DNA from: Lutjanus erythropterus
Taxonomy: Eukaryota > Chordata > Actinopteri > Lutjaniformes > Lutjanidae
Assembly: GCA_020091685.1 (NCBI GenBank)
Contig: CM034609.1
Coordinates: 16,690,204 to 16,754,203 of the forward strand
Direction of reading: 5' to 3'
Length of the DNA: 64,000 nucleotides
Positions 34,477 to 44,405 of this stretch are shown piece by piece. The position numbers and the translations under genes were made by a program. Position 1 is the stretch's first letter. Every line of letters starts with the position of its first letter. A model generated the notes under the pieces. The model searched no databases. It was not told where the DNA came from and saw only the letters and a program-made list of their open reading frames with translations.

Positions 34477-34900
34477 AACCAAGCCACAAAAAGAAAACCC
34501 GTGTTGTCGCCTTTAATGTTAGTTTTATAGGCCTTTCAGTAATGTGAGAGTATTAGCAGTAGCATTAGTGGTTCTGCGTTAGCTTTAGCAGCCTTTAAGC
34601 CACATGTCCCAGTTGTCTTTTGCTCTGAGTCCTGAGATTTCGAGTGTAAACTCTTTTTTAACTCTAATGCATTATCCACATTTCAGTGCAATGTGACCAA
34701 GCCACAAAAAGAGAACCAATGTTGTTTCCTTTAATGTTAGTTTTGTAGGCCTGTTGGCATTGCATGAGTATTAGCAGTAGTATAAGTGGTTTTGTGTTAG
34801 CATTAGCAGGCCATATTTCCCAGTTGTCTTTAGCTCTGAGTCCATCCTGAGAATTCAACTGTAAATTCTTTTTAACTCCAACTTAATATCCACATTTCAG
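34477..34900 (+). repeat. Tandem duplication, two units of about 210 bp
   Basis: Unit 1 (34477-34686) and unit 2 (34694-34900) share ACCAAGCCACAAAAAGA, CCTTTAATGTTAGTTTT, GAGTATTAGCAGTAG, CCCAGTTGTCTTT, CTCTGAGTCC and end in CCACATTTCAG. Identity is high but with indels, so the duplication is not recent. Neither unit has a gene. Confidence 0.85.
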
Positions 34901-36420
34901 AAGACAGCAGTGGAAACCTGGGGGAAGTGCTATTTATGAGCAGCTGTTTGACTGACAGACAGGCCTGCGATGGCTGAAGACAAGTGTGTTTGATGAAACA
35001 TGGCAGGAGCCAAATCCCAGTCAGCCCTCTTATTGAACCTACTGAAGGAGGACTGTGTTGTGGCTCAGAAGAAGAGCCTGTTTTTCCGCAGGTGAAGGGA
35101 AAACTGGCGAGTCGGGGGAATAATGTTTATGTATTAGATTTCAAACACTTCCTTCCTGTGAGGAAATCCAGATGTAAAGGTATGTTCTTCTGCCTCAAGG
35201 ATCTGACGGATTTCTTCCTTTTTTTCTGCCTTTTTTTAAAAAATATTTTCTTCTTCTTGGTGTCGTGATGGAGTGACAGAGCTTGGCTCTCCATCATCTC
35301 AACACACAGAGGATGTTTGAGCTAAATATGCATGCAGGTCGCTACCGAATGTGTTGCTTGGCATTCTTTTAAAATGTATCAGGTGGGCAAAGTGTGTTTT
35401 CTCACAGCTTCAGACACCTTAAAGTTTGTGCAGTGGAATATATTAAAAAAAACCCTACCATTAAAGGCAATATCAGTTAAAGGCGCTCCCTATAGACAAA
35501 CCAATTTTTGGTCCATATAAGTGCCTTTCAAGAAAATAGCCTGTTCTATGACGATGACAGAACTTTAATCTTCAAACAAACCTTATCCAGCTCTAGTGGG
35601 TTTTTCTCACCACTCTTATCTTCTTGTGAGCGTTGTCGGCAGAGTGAATTTCTATATATTCTTACTTTCTTTGTCAGCATATATAAACAAACCCAAGGCC
35701 TTCACAAATACGCACCTCCCTGCTTCCAAAAGTTTGATAAAGTCCTTTTCTTTCTTTCTCCTGCTACTCGGAGAGGAGAAAACGGGTTGTTAGCTCTTTG
35801 AGCCGGCTATCAGAAAATCCGGGGGAAATTACGCTGAGCGCAGCAGCCGTACAGCAAAGGGTGATTACAAATTCAAATGGATGCTTTTACATCAATGGAA
35901 GGCTTTGAAGACCTCTTAATGAGCAGATAGCTGGAGTTAAACATTTGTGGAAGTGCCATCTTCGAAAGAGAAAAAGGGGGAGAGCGGGAGAGAGAGGCGA
36001 GGGGAGAGAAAGAGGGGGGGAGACGGGAAGGGTTTTTGATCCTGGCAGATATCTGCAGGGCAGTGCTGAGCAACTGTCTATCTCGGACCAGCGATTGTCT
36101 TTTGAGAGCTCGCTGTTCAAGGCTCTGTTTGGATATCCAGGGTTAGATGTTGGGCTCTCTGAACAAACTTGCACCAGGACAGCATCCCCGCTGCTGCGTG
36201 CTGATCAATGTCTGTCAGATTTGAAAGACTGGCATACATGATGAAAGGCGGATTGAGATACAAAGAGGGAGAACGCGAGAGCAAGGGGGTCTGCAGAGAA
36301 CCGAATGTACTGCAGAACGAATACTGAAAATGGAATAAGAGAAGGAGACAGTGTGATAGCCAGTGTTTGAATGGTTACTTTAAAAATGAATTCCAATAGA
36401 ATTACTAAATACCTGTTAAA
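34901..36420. other. Repeat-free intergenic island, candidate conserved elements
   Basis: No transposon is recognised over 1.5 kb. 35460-35640 and 35815-36240 have the mixed composition typical of conserved enhancers. A purine-rich patch lies at 35965-36030. Open frames on both strands have no recognisable domain. A short CT/AAA low-complexity stretch lies near 35215-35255. Confidence 0.35.
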
Positions 36421-37676
36421 AATGCAGTCAGATCACAATATTAAAGCCATGTAACTTGATATATACTGTTTAATGGTGGCAATTAGGCACAATTAAATAT
36501 ACTTTGTTAAGTAGGTATTCACTTTTCACGCTCAAACTTCAAATAAACTGCTGTAATGTAATTTTGGGGCTAATGTTTGTATCCACACATCATCCACGGA
36601 CACTAGCTTCATGATTTTCTGTAGTAGCAGTAGTATTTATTGACATATTGATCTGTGTAGCTGCGTCAGTGGGTGGTCTCTGCTAACGGTAGTATATTCC
36701 TCTTTATTTTAAAATGAATTTTAAGATGGTAATCCCTTTTCTGTAATTGTAATTACCTTTTTGAGTACTAATTATGTAATCCCATTACATGTAAAACGCT
36801 ACTCCCAGGCCTGACGACAGCAGAGAAAAAGGGGGATGAAAAATGAAGAAAGGAAGCAATGAAAGAGAGATGGAAGCAGGGAAGAGAGCAAAGCAAAGGA
36901 TAAACAAACGGGGAGAGGGAGACGGAAGTGTTGTTCCTCCATCTCGGCAAAGCAGCGGGAGTCTAGTGGAGCTTTGAACTTGGCCCCCATTAGAGGCCTG
37001 ATGACGGTTTGAAGTGAACGGTTGAAACGAGCCGGAGCATTTTAGATGTTAATTTGTTTTTGTTGTGTGTGTGTGTGCGTGTGTGTGGGTGGGTGGGTGT
37101 ATTTTCTCATCCTTTTCAGGGCCTCCGAATCGTTCGTAGTCACACCCAATTTAACACAGCGGGATAAAATGCTTCCTTTAGCTTTGTTGTTTTCTGCTAC
37201 TTTCCTTTCGTCTCATTTTCTTTTACCTTTCTTTTTGTTTCAGGAAGGAAGAAAATGATTCAGGGTTGTTACAGCAGAACTTCAAGTTGAATTCAGCTGT
37301 TTTATGGAAAGCAAACGCTATCGTCATGCTGTCCTGATTTGATTTTGATCCTCTGCTCTTGTTTTCTCAGTCGGCACTTCTGAATGCACTGATGCAGAGA
37401 TACATCTTTCATGTGTGAAAGTAGTTTAAGTTGACAAAATTTTAAGACTGCACAAATTATCATTGTGCTCACATTCCTCCATTAACAGTCTGTTAGCAAC
37501 AGTTTCTTGGTTTGCAAGCTGAAGACGGTGATGATATGAAAGCGTTTTGTGAAAGAAGAGTCTCTAGCCGATGAAATCACATCCTGGCACTGGAATAATG
37601 ATGTGTTTTGGTTGTGTGACTTCTGTCAGACTGAGGTTTAGTGACCTAAAAACCAAATCACTGTAATCACACAACA
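36421..37676. other. Intergenic with small repeat scraps
   Basis: 36720-36812 has words such as TGTAATTGTAATTACC and TAATCCCATTACATGTAA that belong to a fish repeat of alternating TAATC/GATTA. (GT)n lies at 37061-37098. No exon is seen. Confidence 0.45.
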
Positions 37677-38677
37677 TTAAAGGGATAGTCATGATTTTTT
37701 GAGGTGGAGTTGTATGAGGTCGATAGTCAGTGTACACGGTGGGTGCGAGGCTCACAGTTTGGAGAAGCAGCAGGAGCACTGGTGTAGGAAGCTGAGCAAT
37801 ATAAAGCTGTGGACAGGGTCAGTAACAAAATGTATTTTACCCACTTTTTGTGTATGCTATACAGGACATCCCATTACATTAGCTAAATTTAGCTCTTTTT
37901 CACTCAGCAAGACTCCACTGGCAAAAATCAGTAATTTTACCTTGTGACTTTGGGGTTTAAAAGGGTTATTTTGATTCACTGAAATCTCACAATAACACAC
38001 AAATTGACATCAGTAGATGTAGAGTAGTAATTTCGACAGTTTTTACAACAGTTTTTTTTTACTCTGTCATGGGATTGAGAAGGGACAGGAGTGAAAATCC
38101 ACTCCTGTGTCACCCTCTAGACCACAGCAATTCATTGCTTAGCTGCTGTGCTGGTGCTCCTTTCTGCCTCCAAACTGGAGGGCGAGCCGCCTGCCATCTG
38201 CTGTAGGTAAAACACTGACCTCACACAACCCCACTTTAAATAGGGCTGTGTATACTATAATTTTCAGTACCGATGATACCAGTACCTTGGCTTCATTACC
38301 AGTTCCTGAACAATACTTTTTTCAATACCAAATCCATTTCAACGTAACAAAATTAAATTACACATCACAATACAATTGCTCACTTTTAAGGAAGAAGCTG
38401 TTCAAAGACCTAGTGGTAAAAAAAACCAAAAAAACAACGATCAACACCTCTGGTCATATCATAGTGTTTTTTCTGCACGTCTACGATGTGTAAAATTTAA
38501 AAAAAACATCACAGTGTCATCATTGATGAGATTTACTCCTTATGTATTAAAATGTGGTATAGAGTGACAGGGCATTTTTCGATATTCAATAGCACTGAAG
38601 CTATTTGTTCCGTGCCATAAAACTATCAAAGTTCGATAACCAGCCCTAACTTCAAATAATCCGAACTATCCCTTTAA
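37677..38677. mobile_element. TTAAAGGGATAG-ended transposon with a nested MITE
   Basis: The left end TTAAAGGGATAGTCATGATT (37677) and the right end CCGAACTATCCCTTTAA (38661-38677) are inverted copies. GAGGTGGAGTTGTATGAGG at 37700 answers to CCTCACACAACCCCAC near 38219. TTAA on both ends could be the target site, as in piggyBac- or Kolobok-type elements. The 408-bp MITE at 38241-38648 split it; without that insert it is about 590 bp and non-coding. A related fragment lies near 55140. Confidence 0.65.
38241..38648. mobile_element. TAGGGCTG...CAGCCCTA MITE (hAT-like), nested
   Basis: Inverted ends TAGGGCTG and CAGCCCTA are flanked by ACTTTAAA (38233-38240) and ACTTCAAA (38649-38656), an 8-bp target duplication with one mismatch. 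The host sequence at this point is the arm of the TTAAAGGGATAG element, so the order of insertion is clear. The interior is AT-rich and non-coding. Another member with the same ends is at 57906. Confidence 0.8.
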
Positions 38678-38679
38678 AT

Positions 38680-39905
38680 CAAGTGTGTGTTGGAGGAGGG
38701 TGGCTGAAGATGGAGCCAAACTGGATGAGGTCAGCTGACTTTTTTATGGCCCCTTTGACCTCCGACCTCCGGTCGTATCTCCCATCAGGTCTGTGGCAGT
38801 CGGTCAGATCAGAGAGCCAGTCTGGCACCACCACCAGGTTGACTCCCAGCCTTTGTCCCCGAGCTTCCCCAGCCAGGGTGACAGGTTCTGGGGGACACGG
38901 CCGGGGTAGAGTTGGGAGGGGTCTGGTTGTGTGTCTGGATGGGTCTGGTGTGTAAACACTGAGCGTCTGTGATCTGGTGACACATGAAAGGGGGTCTGCC
39001 TGTGGGGTTGCCGGCCTGTCGTCTATATGTCGACATCCCCCAACACACACACACACACACACACACATGCATACACTGACACCAGATTTATGTATTTATG
39101 CATTGCGGCGGCACACCTCAAAGGGATATGGCTGGAGGGGGTTGGGGGAGAGTAGAGGGGGAGTGAGGCTGTTTGGTCTGCAGACAGAGACTGATGGGGT
39201 GCTGGGGGGGTCTATAGGTGACAGGAAAGATTGAAGGGCAGGAGAGAGAGGAGGGTAAGGGGTGGGAGACATCTGGAGAGCGATGATGCTGATTCATAAG
39301 TTCGAGTGGTGATGGCTTCCAAATATCAAGCCTGAACTGGAGCATTTCTTACAAAAGCTAAAATTATTGAGTCACATTAAGTGAAATGAAAGTTTTCATC
39401 ATAGTTTCATAAGTGTTTTTGATTTTGCACTGACGCTGTTTTGCTCTTTTAAGCTATGATTATAATTACACCGAAGACGCTGTATGCTTAATATGTGCAG
39501 TACAGCAGATCTTGAGTAAAATCAGGATGTCAGTGTATTAGATCATCATGTTGTTTGTTTTGATTTTTTAGCTTTTTGATTTGCAAACTGTAGCCTGTAG
39601 CCTTGGATTTTTAGTCTTTATATATTCTGTTTTAATGTACACTCAATTGCACATCACATCTGAAAATGTTTTAAATACAACACTAGAAGTGTTCACCCAG
39701 TAAAATGCAGATCTTCACCGGGAAACCCGAAAAGAATATTTGGATATGACACTGTTTTTTTACAATAACTTTAACAGATTACAATTACAATTATTTTGTA
39801 ATTTCATTATATGTAACTAGTTGCATGTAAGTAGTTACTCTCCAATACTTAAAGTATCCTATTAGACATTTGTGTGAAAGTCTTCGTTATGGCAAAAACT
39901 TGTTT
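38680..39905. other. Intergenic with a GC-rich patch and a CA run
   Basis: 38680-39330 is GC-rich and lacks known repeats apart from (CA)n at 39043-39067. Open frames on both strands are long because of composition but have no domain. 39350-39900 is AT-rich; 39770-39865 (TTACAATTACAATTATTTTG) is a low-complexity fish repeat scrap. Confidence 0.4.
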
Positions 39906-40450
39906 GTTAAGGTCACACTGACCTTGACTTTTCACCAAACAAAAATCTAAACGATTCATTCTTGAGTCTAAGTGGATGTTTGTACCAAATTCAGAGAAAT
40001 TTCACCCAAAGGTTCCTGGGATATTGCGTTCATGAGAATTTGATGGGCATGAGGTTACAGTGACCTTGGACCACCAAATTCTATTCAGTTTATCCTTGTG
40101 TCCAAGTGGACCTTAGTACCAAATTTGAAGAAACTCCATCCAAGCGTTCCTGAGATATTTCATTCATGAGAGCGACAGTGACCTTTGACCATCAAATGTA
40201 ATCAGGTCATTCTTGAGCCCAAGTAAACATTTGCGCCAAGTTTGAAGAAATTCCCTCAAAGCGATCCAGAGATATCGCATTCACAGGAATGGGACAGACA
40301 TGAGGTCACTATGAGCCTGACCTTTGACCTTAACCACCGAAATCTAATCAGTTCATTGTTGAGTCCAAGTGGTCATTTGTGCCAGGTTTGAAGACAATCG
40401 CTCAGGGTGTTTTTGAGATATAATGTTCAGAAGAATGGAATAAAGATACC
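39906..40450 (+). repeat. Degenerate tandem repeat, four units of 118-146 bp, with nuclear-receptor motifs
   Basis: The phrase CTTGAGTCTAAGTGGA and its variants recur at 39961, 40094, 40212 and 40358. In each unit TTTGAAGAAATTCC-like and GTTCCTGAGATATTGC-like phrases follow. The unit junction carries AGGTCACACTGACCT (39910-39924), its diverged copy AGGTTACAGTGACCT (40052-40066), and DR1 motifs TGACCTTTGACCA (40179-40191) and TGACCTTTGACCT (40318-40330). It is a dispersed fish repeat; a single unit lies at 32898. Confidence 0.75.
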
Positions 40451-41217
40451 TGTAAGCAGCAGTGTATTTAGTATTAATGTGTATGATGCATTTTACTGCT
40501 GTAGATGTTTGAGGATGAGCTCATTTTAAATACATTATATATTGTTTTGTAATTAGATCTATAGCAGCATCATATTCTCTAAAATTATCAAATGTTTCAA
40601 TGTTGCTGTCTTGTGAGAACCATGTGTCTCTAATAAGTCAACTTGTTACGAGCTCAGAAAAACATCAGTGTTTTCAGCTTTACATACATTTTCCAGATGG
40701 GGATTTAAAGGAAGTAGGAGAGTTTTTCAGCCCATTCACACATCCTTCAGTTTATCCCATTCAAAATCACCAAATTTAGAGATATGTGGTTTTCACTGGA
40801 AAAACTATAATCTATAAGGTAAGTAGTAACTAAAACTGTCAGACAAATGTGGTGGAGTAATATAATAATATCTTAGCTTCTGAGATGTACATTATAGCAG
40901 AGTAGAAGCATAAAGTGACAAAAAATAAAAAATACTCAAGCAAAGTACAGGTACCTAGAGTATCTGTACTTTGGTACATTCTACTTCTGCTTGCATGTGT
41001 TAAAAAATTCACCTGTTGATTTGAAAGAAACTCTACATAAGGAACAAAATCCAGTGTGTAGTACCAAAAGCTCAACACTAGAGGGTGGAGTTATGTGCCT
41101 CCACTGCAGACCCAATATACTGGTACACTGTTGTTGTTTTTTTTTTTTATGAAAAAAATATTATAGCTTTACTATCTTTAAAATACTGCTTCCTAGTCAC
41201 CAGTGTATACAAATACC
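40451..41217. other. AT-rich intergenic DNA
   Basis: 40920-40990 has AAAATACTCAAGCAAAGTAC and related words of the fish hAT family seen whole at 47526. A short scrap at 41050 (AAAATCCAGTGTGTAG) recalls the GTGTAGGATTTAG element. No exon is seen. Confidence 0.4.
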
Positions 41218-41255
41218 TTAGACTGTACTAATAAAGTTTGATTGATTGATTGGCT
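41218..41255 (+). mobile_element. LINE-type 3' tail
   Basis: ACTAATAAAGTTTGATTGAT plus TGATTGG is the typical 3' end of fish L2-like LINEs, with TTGA/TGAT tail repeats. No reverse transcriptase sequence precedes it, so this is a heavily 5'-truncated copy. Confidence 0.4.
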
Positions 41256-41364
41256 GTATGTCCACCACAAGGTCTGACTTTTCAGATGATAAAAAAAAAA
41301 CAAAAAAACATTTTCTGAGTTTTTGCATCTAGATAGTCTCTTAGGTGGAGAAACTGACACCTCT

Positions 41365-41601
41365 TTTACCCCTGGTATTAAAATGTGATCTGTACCCAGA
41401 CATGTTGTCCAGTTAAGGAACGATGTATATTAATACAGAGTGTAAATACTTGTGGTTGGAATGTTTTCAGACCTGCCAGCCCAGATATGAAGGCAGCCTG
41501 GTTTGCATTATATTCAGATCTTAGGTAGGTGTAAACGCACTCCGCACATCAATCTGGATAACAGATCCAGATACAGATCACATTTTAATACTAGATGTAA
41601 A
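41365..41601. mobile_element. MITE with long inverted ends, 237 bp
   Basis: GTATTAAAATGTGATCTGTA occurs near the left end (41374) and exactly, inverted, near the right end. The inverted arms are about 36 bases long with roughly six mismatches. No clean target duplication is visible and no coding frame is present. Confidence 0.7.
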
Positions 41602-42220
41602 TAAGTCTGACTGAATTGCGCATCGGTTAATTAAAGGCTTCTGTTGGTGGTGAATTCAATATTTTGGCATTCATTTTGATGTGTTGGATGTGTCCTTTAA
41701 CACACTTTAACATATTTTAGTCCTGCACTCCCACTGCATCTAAACTCTCTCGTCTTATTTCTAAACGCATGAGCTTTATCACTCAAGTTGAGGAATCCAT
41801 TTTTTTCCCCCACACAATTGATCGCGTTAAAGGCTCTCTATTTTTTCCCTGGCAGTTTTAAATGGTTCTCTCCAGCATCTGATCACATATTAGAGAAAAT
41901 AACAGTATGATGCAGCTTCAAAGGCCTCACCAGGGTCCCTCGGGTCCCTCTCATCCTTTTTCTCTCTTCATATGATTGTCTGTTGTTCTTGTTTCCTTTT
42001 CTTTTAACATTCTTTCATTGCTGCTGAAATGTTGTGATCCAGTATTGCCTTTTTAAAAAAGTACTTAGTTAATAATTAATACACAGATCTTGCTTGATTG
42101 TAAGAGAAATATCACCCAGGTTACAAACCTAATATGTTTTGTTTAACTAAGATAACTGAGGGACTGAACTGATTGGAACTGATGGCTGATAGTTGACATT
42201 ATTTTACTCACATTTATAGC
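41602..42220. other. Intergenic, possible regulatory patch
   Basis: 41735-41960 is repeat-free with a TCF-type TTCAAAGG at 41917-41924. The remainder is AT-rich. No exon is seen. Confidence 0.35.
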
Positions 42221-42640
42221 CTCTGGGGGTTCTATCTAAAGAACCTTTTTATGTTCCAAGGGTTTTAATTAGAACACACTCAAGGGATTCTACCAAAAAC
42301 CTCCGTATATTCCACATATTTTTTCTAGAACACACAGAAGGGGTTCTAAAGAGAACCTTTTAATATTCCAAGGGATTTATCCAGAACCCAGTCAGGGGGC
42401 TTTGCCAAGAACCCTTTCATATTACAGTAAAACCCTTGACAAATTCTTGATGAAAGAGTTCTTCAAGGGTTTCAAGGGCTAATGGAACTGTTGCTCTTAC
42501 AAAGAACCTTTGACAAACCATTTCTACAGTCAAGGGTTCTCCAGAAGCAAACGGTTTTGGGTAGAACCTCAGCCCTTCAGGAAGAACCTTTTTTGGAAAC
42601 CTTTAGAGACCTTAGAATAATTTAGGATTAAGAACAACTG
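42221..42640 (+). mobile_element. GGTTCT-palindrome MITE, copy 2 (ends eroded)
   Basis: It carries the repeated words GGGTTCTATCTAAAGAACC, TTCCAAGGGTTTTAATTAGA, CAAGGGTTCTCCAGAAGCAA and GGTTTTGGGTAGAACCTC of the copy at 28740, in the same order. The CTCTTAGAAA terminus is not preserved at either end. Confidence 0.65.
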
Positions 42641-44213
42641 TTGCTTGAATCATTTTCATTCTTCAAAGGTTGTCTTAAAAACTTTATTTTAATATGATTT
42701 CAGCTAAATTTCAGCTAAATTCAACTGAACCAATTCAAGGTGATCTCCTTGTGGTTTAAGAGCCACGGCTTTAATGTCAGACACTGTGGTTGAAGCAGTC
42801 ATATCATATTATGTTTGCTCAAAATCACAGATGGTATTTTCATCCTGAAAAATGAACACAAGAATAAGTCTTTTACTCTCTTCTTGACTGGCAAACAGCT
42901 AAGCCTTCAAGAGCAGAGAGAGAGGGAGAGAAAAGGATAGAAATAAAGGGGGGATGTCTGGGTAACTTCAATAGCCTCTCTGTGTCCATCTAATATGGAG
43001 GGCTAGCATGCTGGGAGTTGGCCCTTTCCATTCAGACAGACCCCAAACTCATAAAGACCTCTTCTATGGCCCCCAACCTGAAACCCACCCACCAAAGCCC
43101 TCGCTGGTATAGGCCCCTTCCATGGGAACTTGCAATCTGCAACGTAATCCCACTTTGGCCCCTGGAGAAGCCTTTCCAAACAAACCATGTGAGTCCTAAT
43201 ACCCAGTGCTTCACAAGTGGCTCCTGGCTAGGCCTGAGCTCCACCACCACCAACAACTTGGCCCTCCTTCTTCTTTTTTTCTCACTCTCTCGCTTTTCTT
43301 CTTTCCACGGATAGACGACAAAAGAAAGGGATCTCCTTCTAATTGCTTCGAAGATTGAAAAGCTGAGAGGGGTGGTGGGCGGCTACAGGGAGAAATGAGA
43401 CGGAGGCTCTGGAGGCAGCGGGGGACTGTCAGTCTGGCTTTGCCCGCCCTGTGTGTGCGGTAGCTGGGATAAAGGAGCTGGCAGGACAGCCTCTGCTGCA
43501 GAGCCGGGCTGAGTGGATCAGAGTGGAGGCGGGCGACTCCCAGGGCCCAGCTTTACAACTACGGCCAAACCGAGGACTATGAGAATGTGGAGGAGCTGAA
43601 GCAGCTCTGCTGGAGGCCCTCTTCACTCATGGGAAAGGACGTCTGGTCTTCACAACCGGGATTCAGAAACTGTAGGCTGCTGAGAACAGTGTGTTCAAGC
43701 CAAGAAGGAGTATCTGACAGAGAGAAGGCAGAAACATAGCGTATTGGTAGCAATCCAACCCCTCTGCCCTGTATGAACAGTCCAGCCACTATTGATCGGT
43801 GTGACGGTAGATGATGAAGTGTGTGAACACACAGTTGGGGTGGTCTGTGACCTTTGGATCTGTTGCTATGACATGCAGAGCTGCTAATAACACTTATACA
43901 CAGACACACACAGACACACACCTTGACCTCTGCCGTAAGCCGTGCCACAAGTCCACGCCTCCTTTCCCCGGCCTGCCATCACCCAGCAGCAGCTCCTTTG
44001 AAGCCCGGCGGAGGAGCTTCACTCAGCTATTTGTTAGCGTGAAGCCTGAATGGGACAAAAAGCAAAGAAGCTGCTGGGATGATCAAGATAACATTAGATA
44101 ACATTTCAATCCCCCACCATTCAGGAACCTTCAAGATTGTTTTATGCAACACAAAAACTAAATCTGAAGGAAAAAGAAAACATTTTGTTAGGGTCAGAGT
44201 AGGATTAGTGTCT
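42641..44213. other. Intergenic, GC-richer island with an open frame
   Basis: 43000-44050 is repeat-poor and C/G-rich. A + strand frame is open from 43473 to about 43735, including AQLYNYGQTEDYENVEELKQ. It has no clear initiator, and I do not recognise the sequence. No convincing acceptor/donor pair frames it. It could be a 5' exon, a lncRNA exon, or chance. Confidence 0.3.
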
Positions 44214-44405
44214 ACATTCTTAGAAATAAAGGTGCTAACTAGAACCATAAAGGATTCTTCAGCTTGTCCCCACAAGAGAACCCTTTTTGGTTCTTTCTAA
44301 AACTTTTTTTTTTATAGTTTGCAGAGAGTTCTAACTAGAAGACAACATATAGCGTTGTACCTAGAACCATCTGTGAAAGGTTTCATCCAGAACCCTTTTT
44401 CAGTA
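44214..44405 (+). mobile_element. GGTTCT-palindrome MITE, copy 3 (5' end only)
   Basis: It starts ACATTCTTAGAAATAAAGG, then GTGCTAACTAGAACCATAAA, identical in layout to the start of the copy at 28740, and stops after CATCCAGAACCCTTTTTC. The right half is missing. Confidence 0.7.

Noticed and set aside
38679-39068. A 129-codon - strand open frame starting in VCVCVC
   Set aside because: The start is a translated CA repeat and the rest shows no domain.
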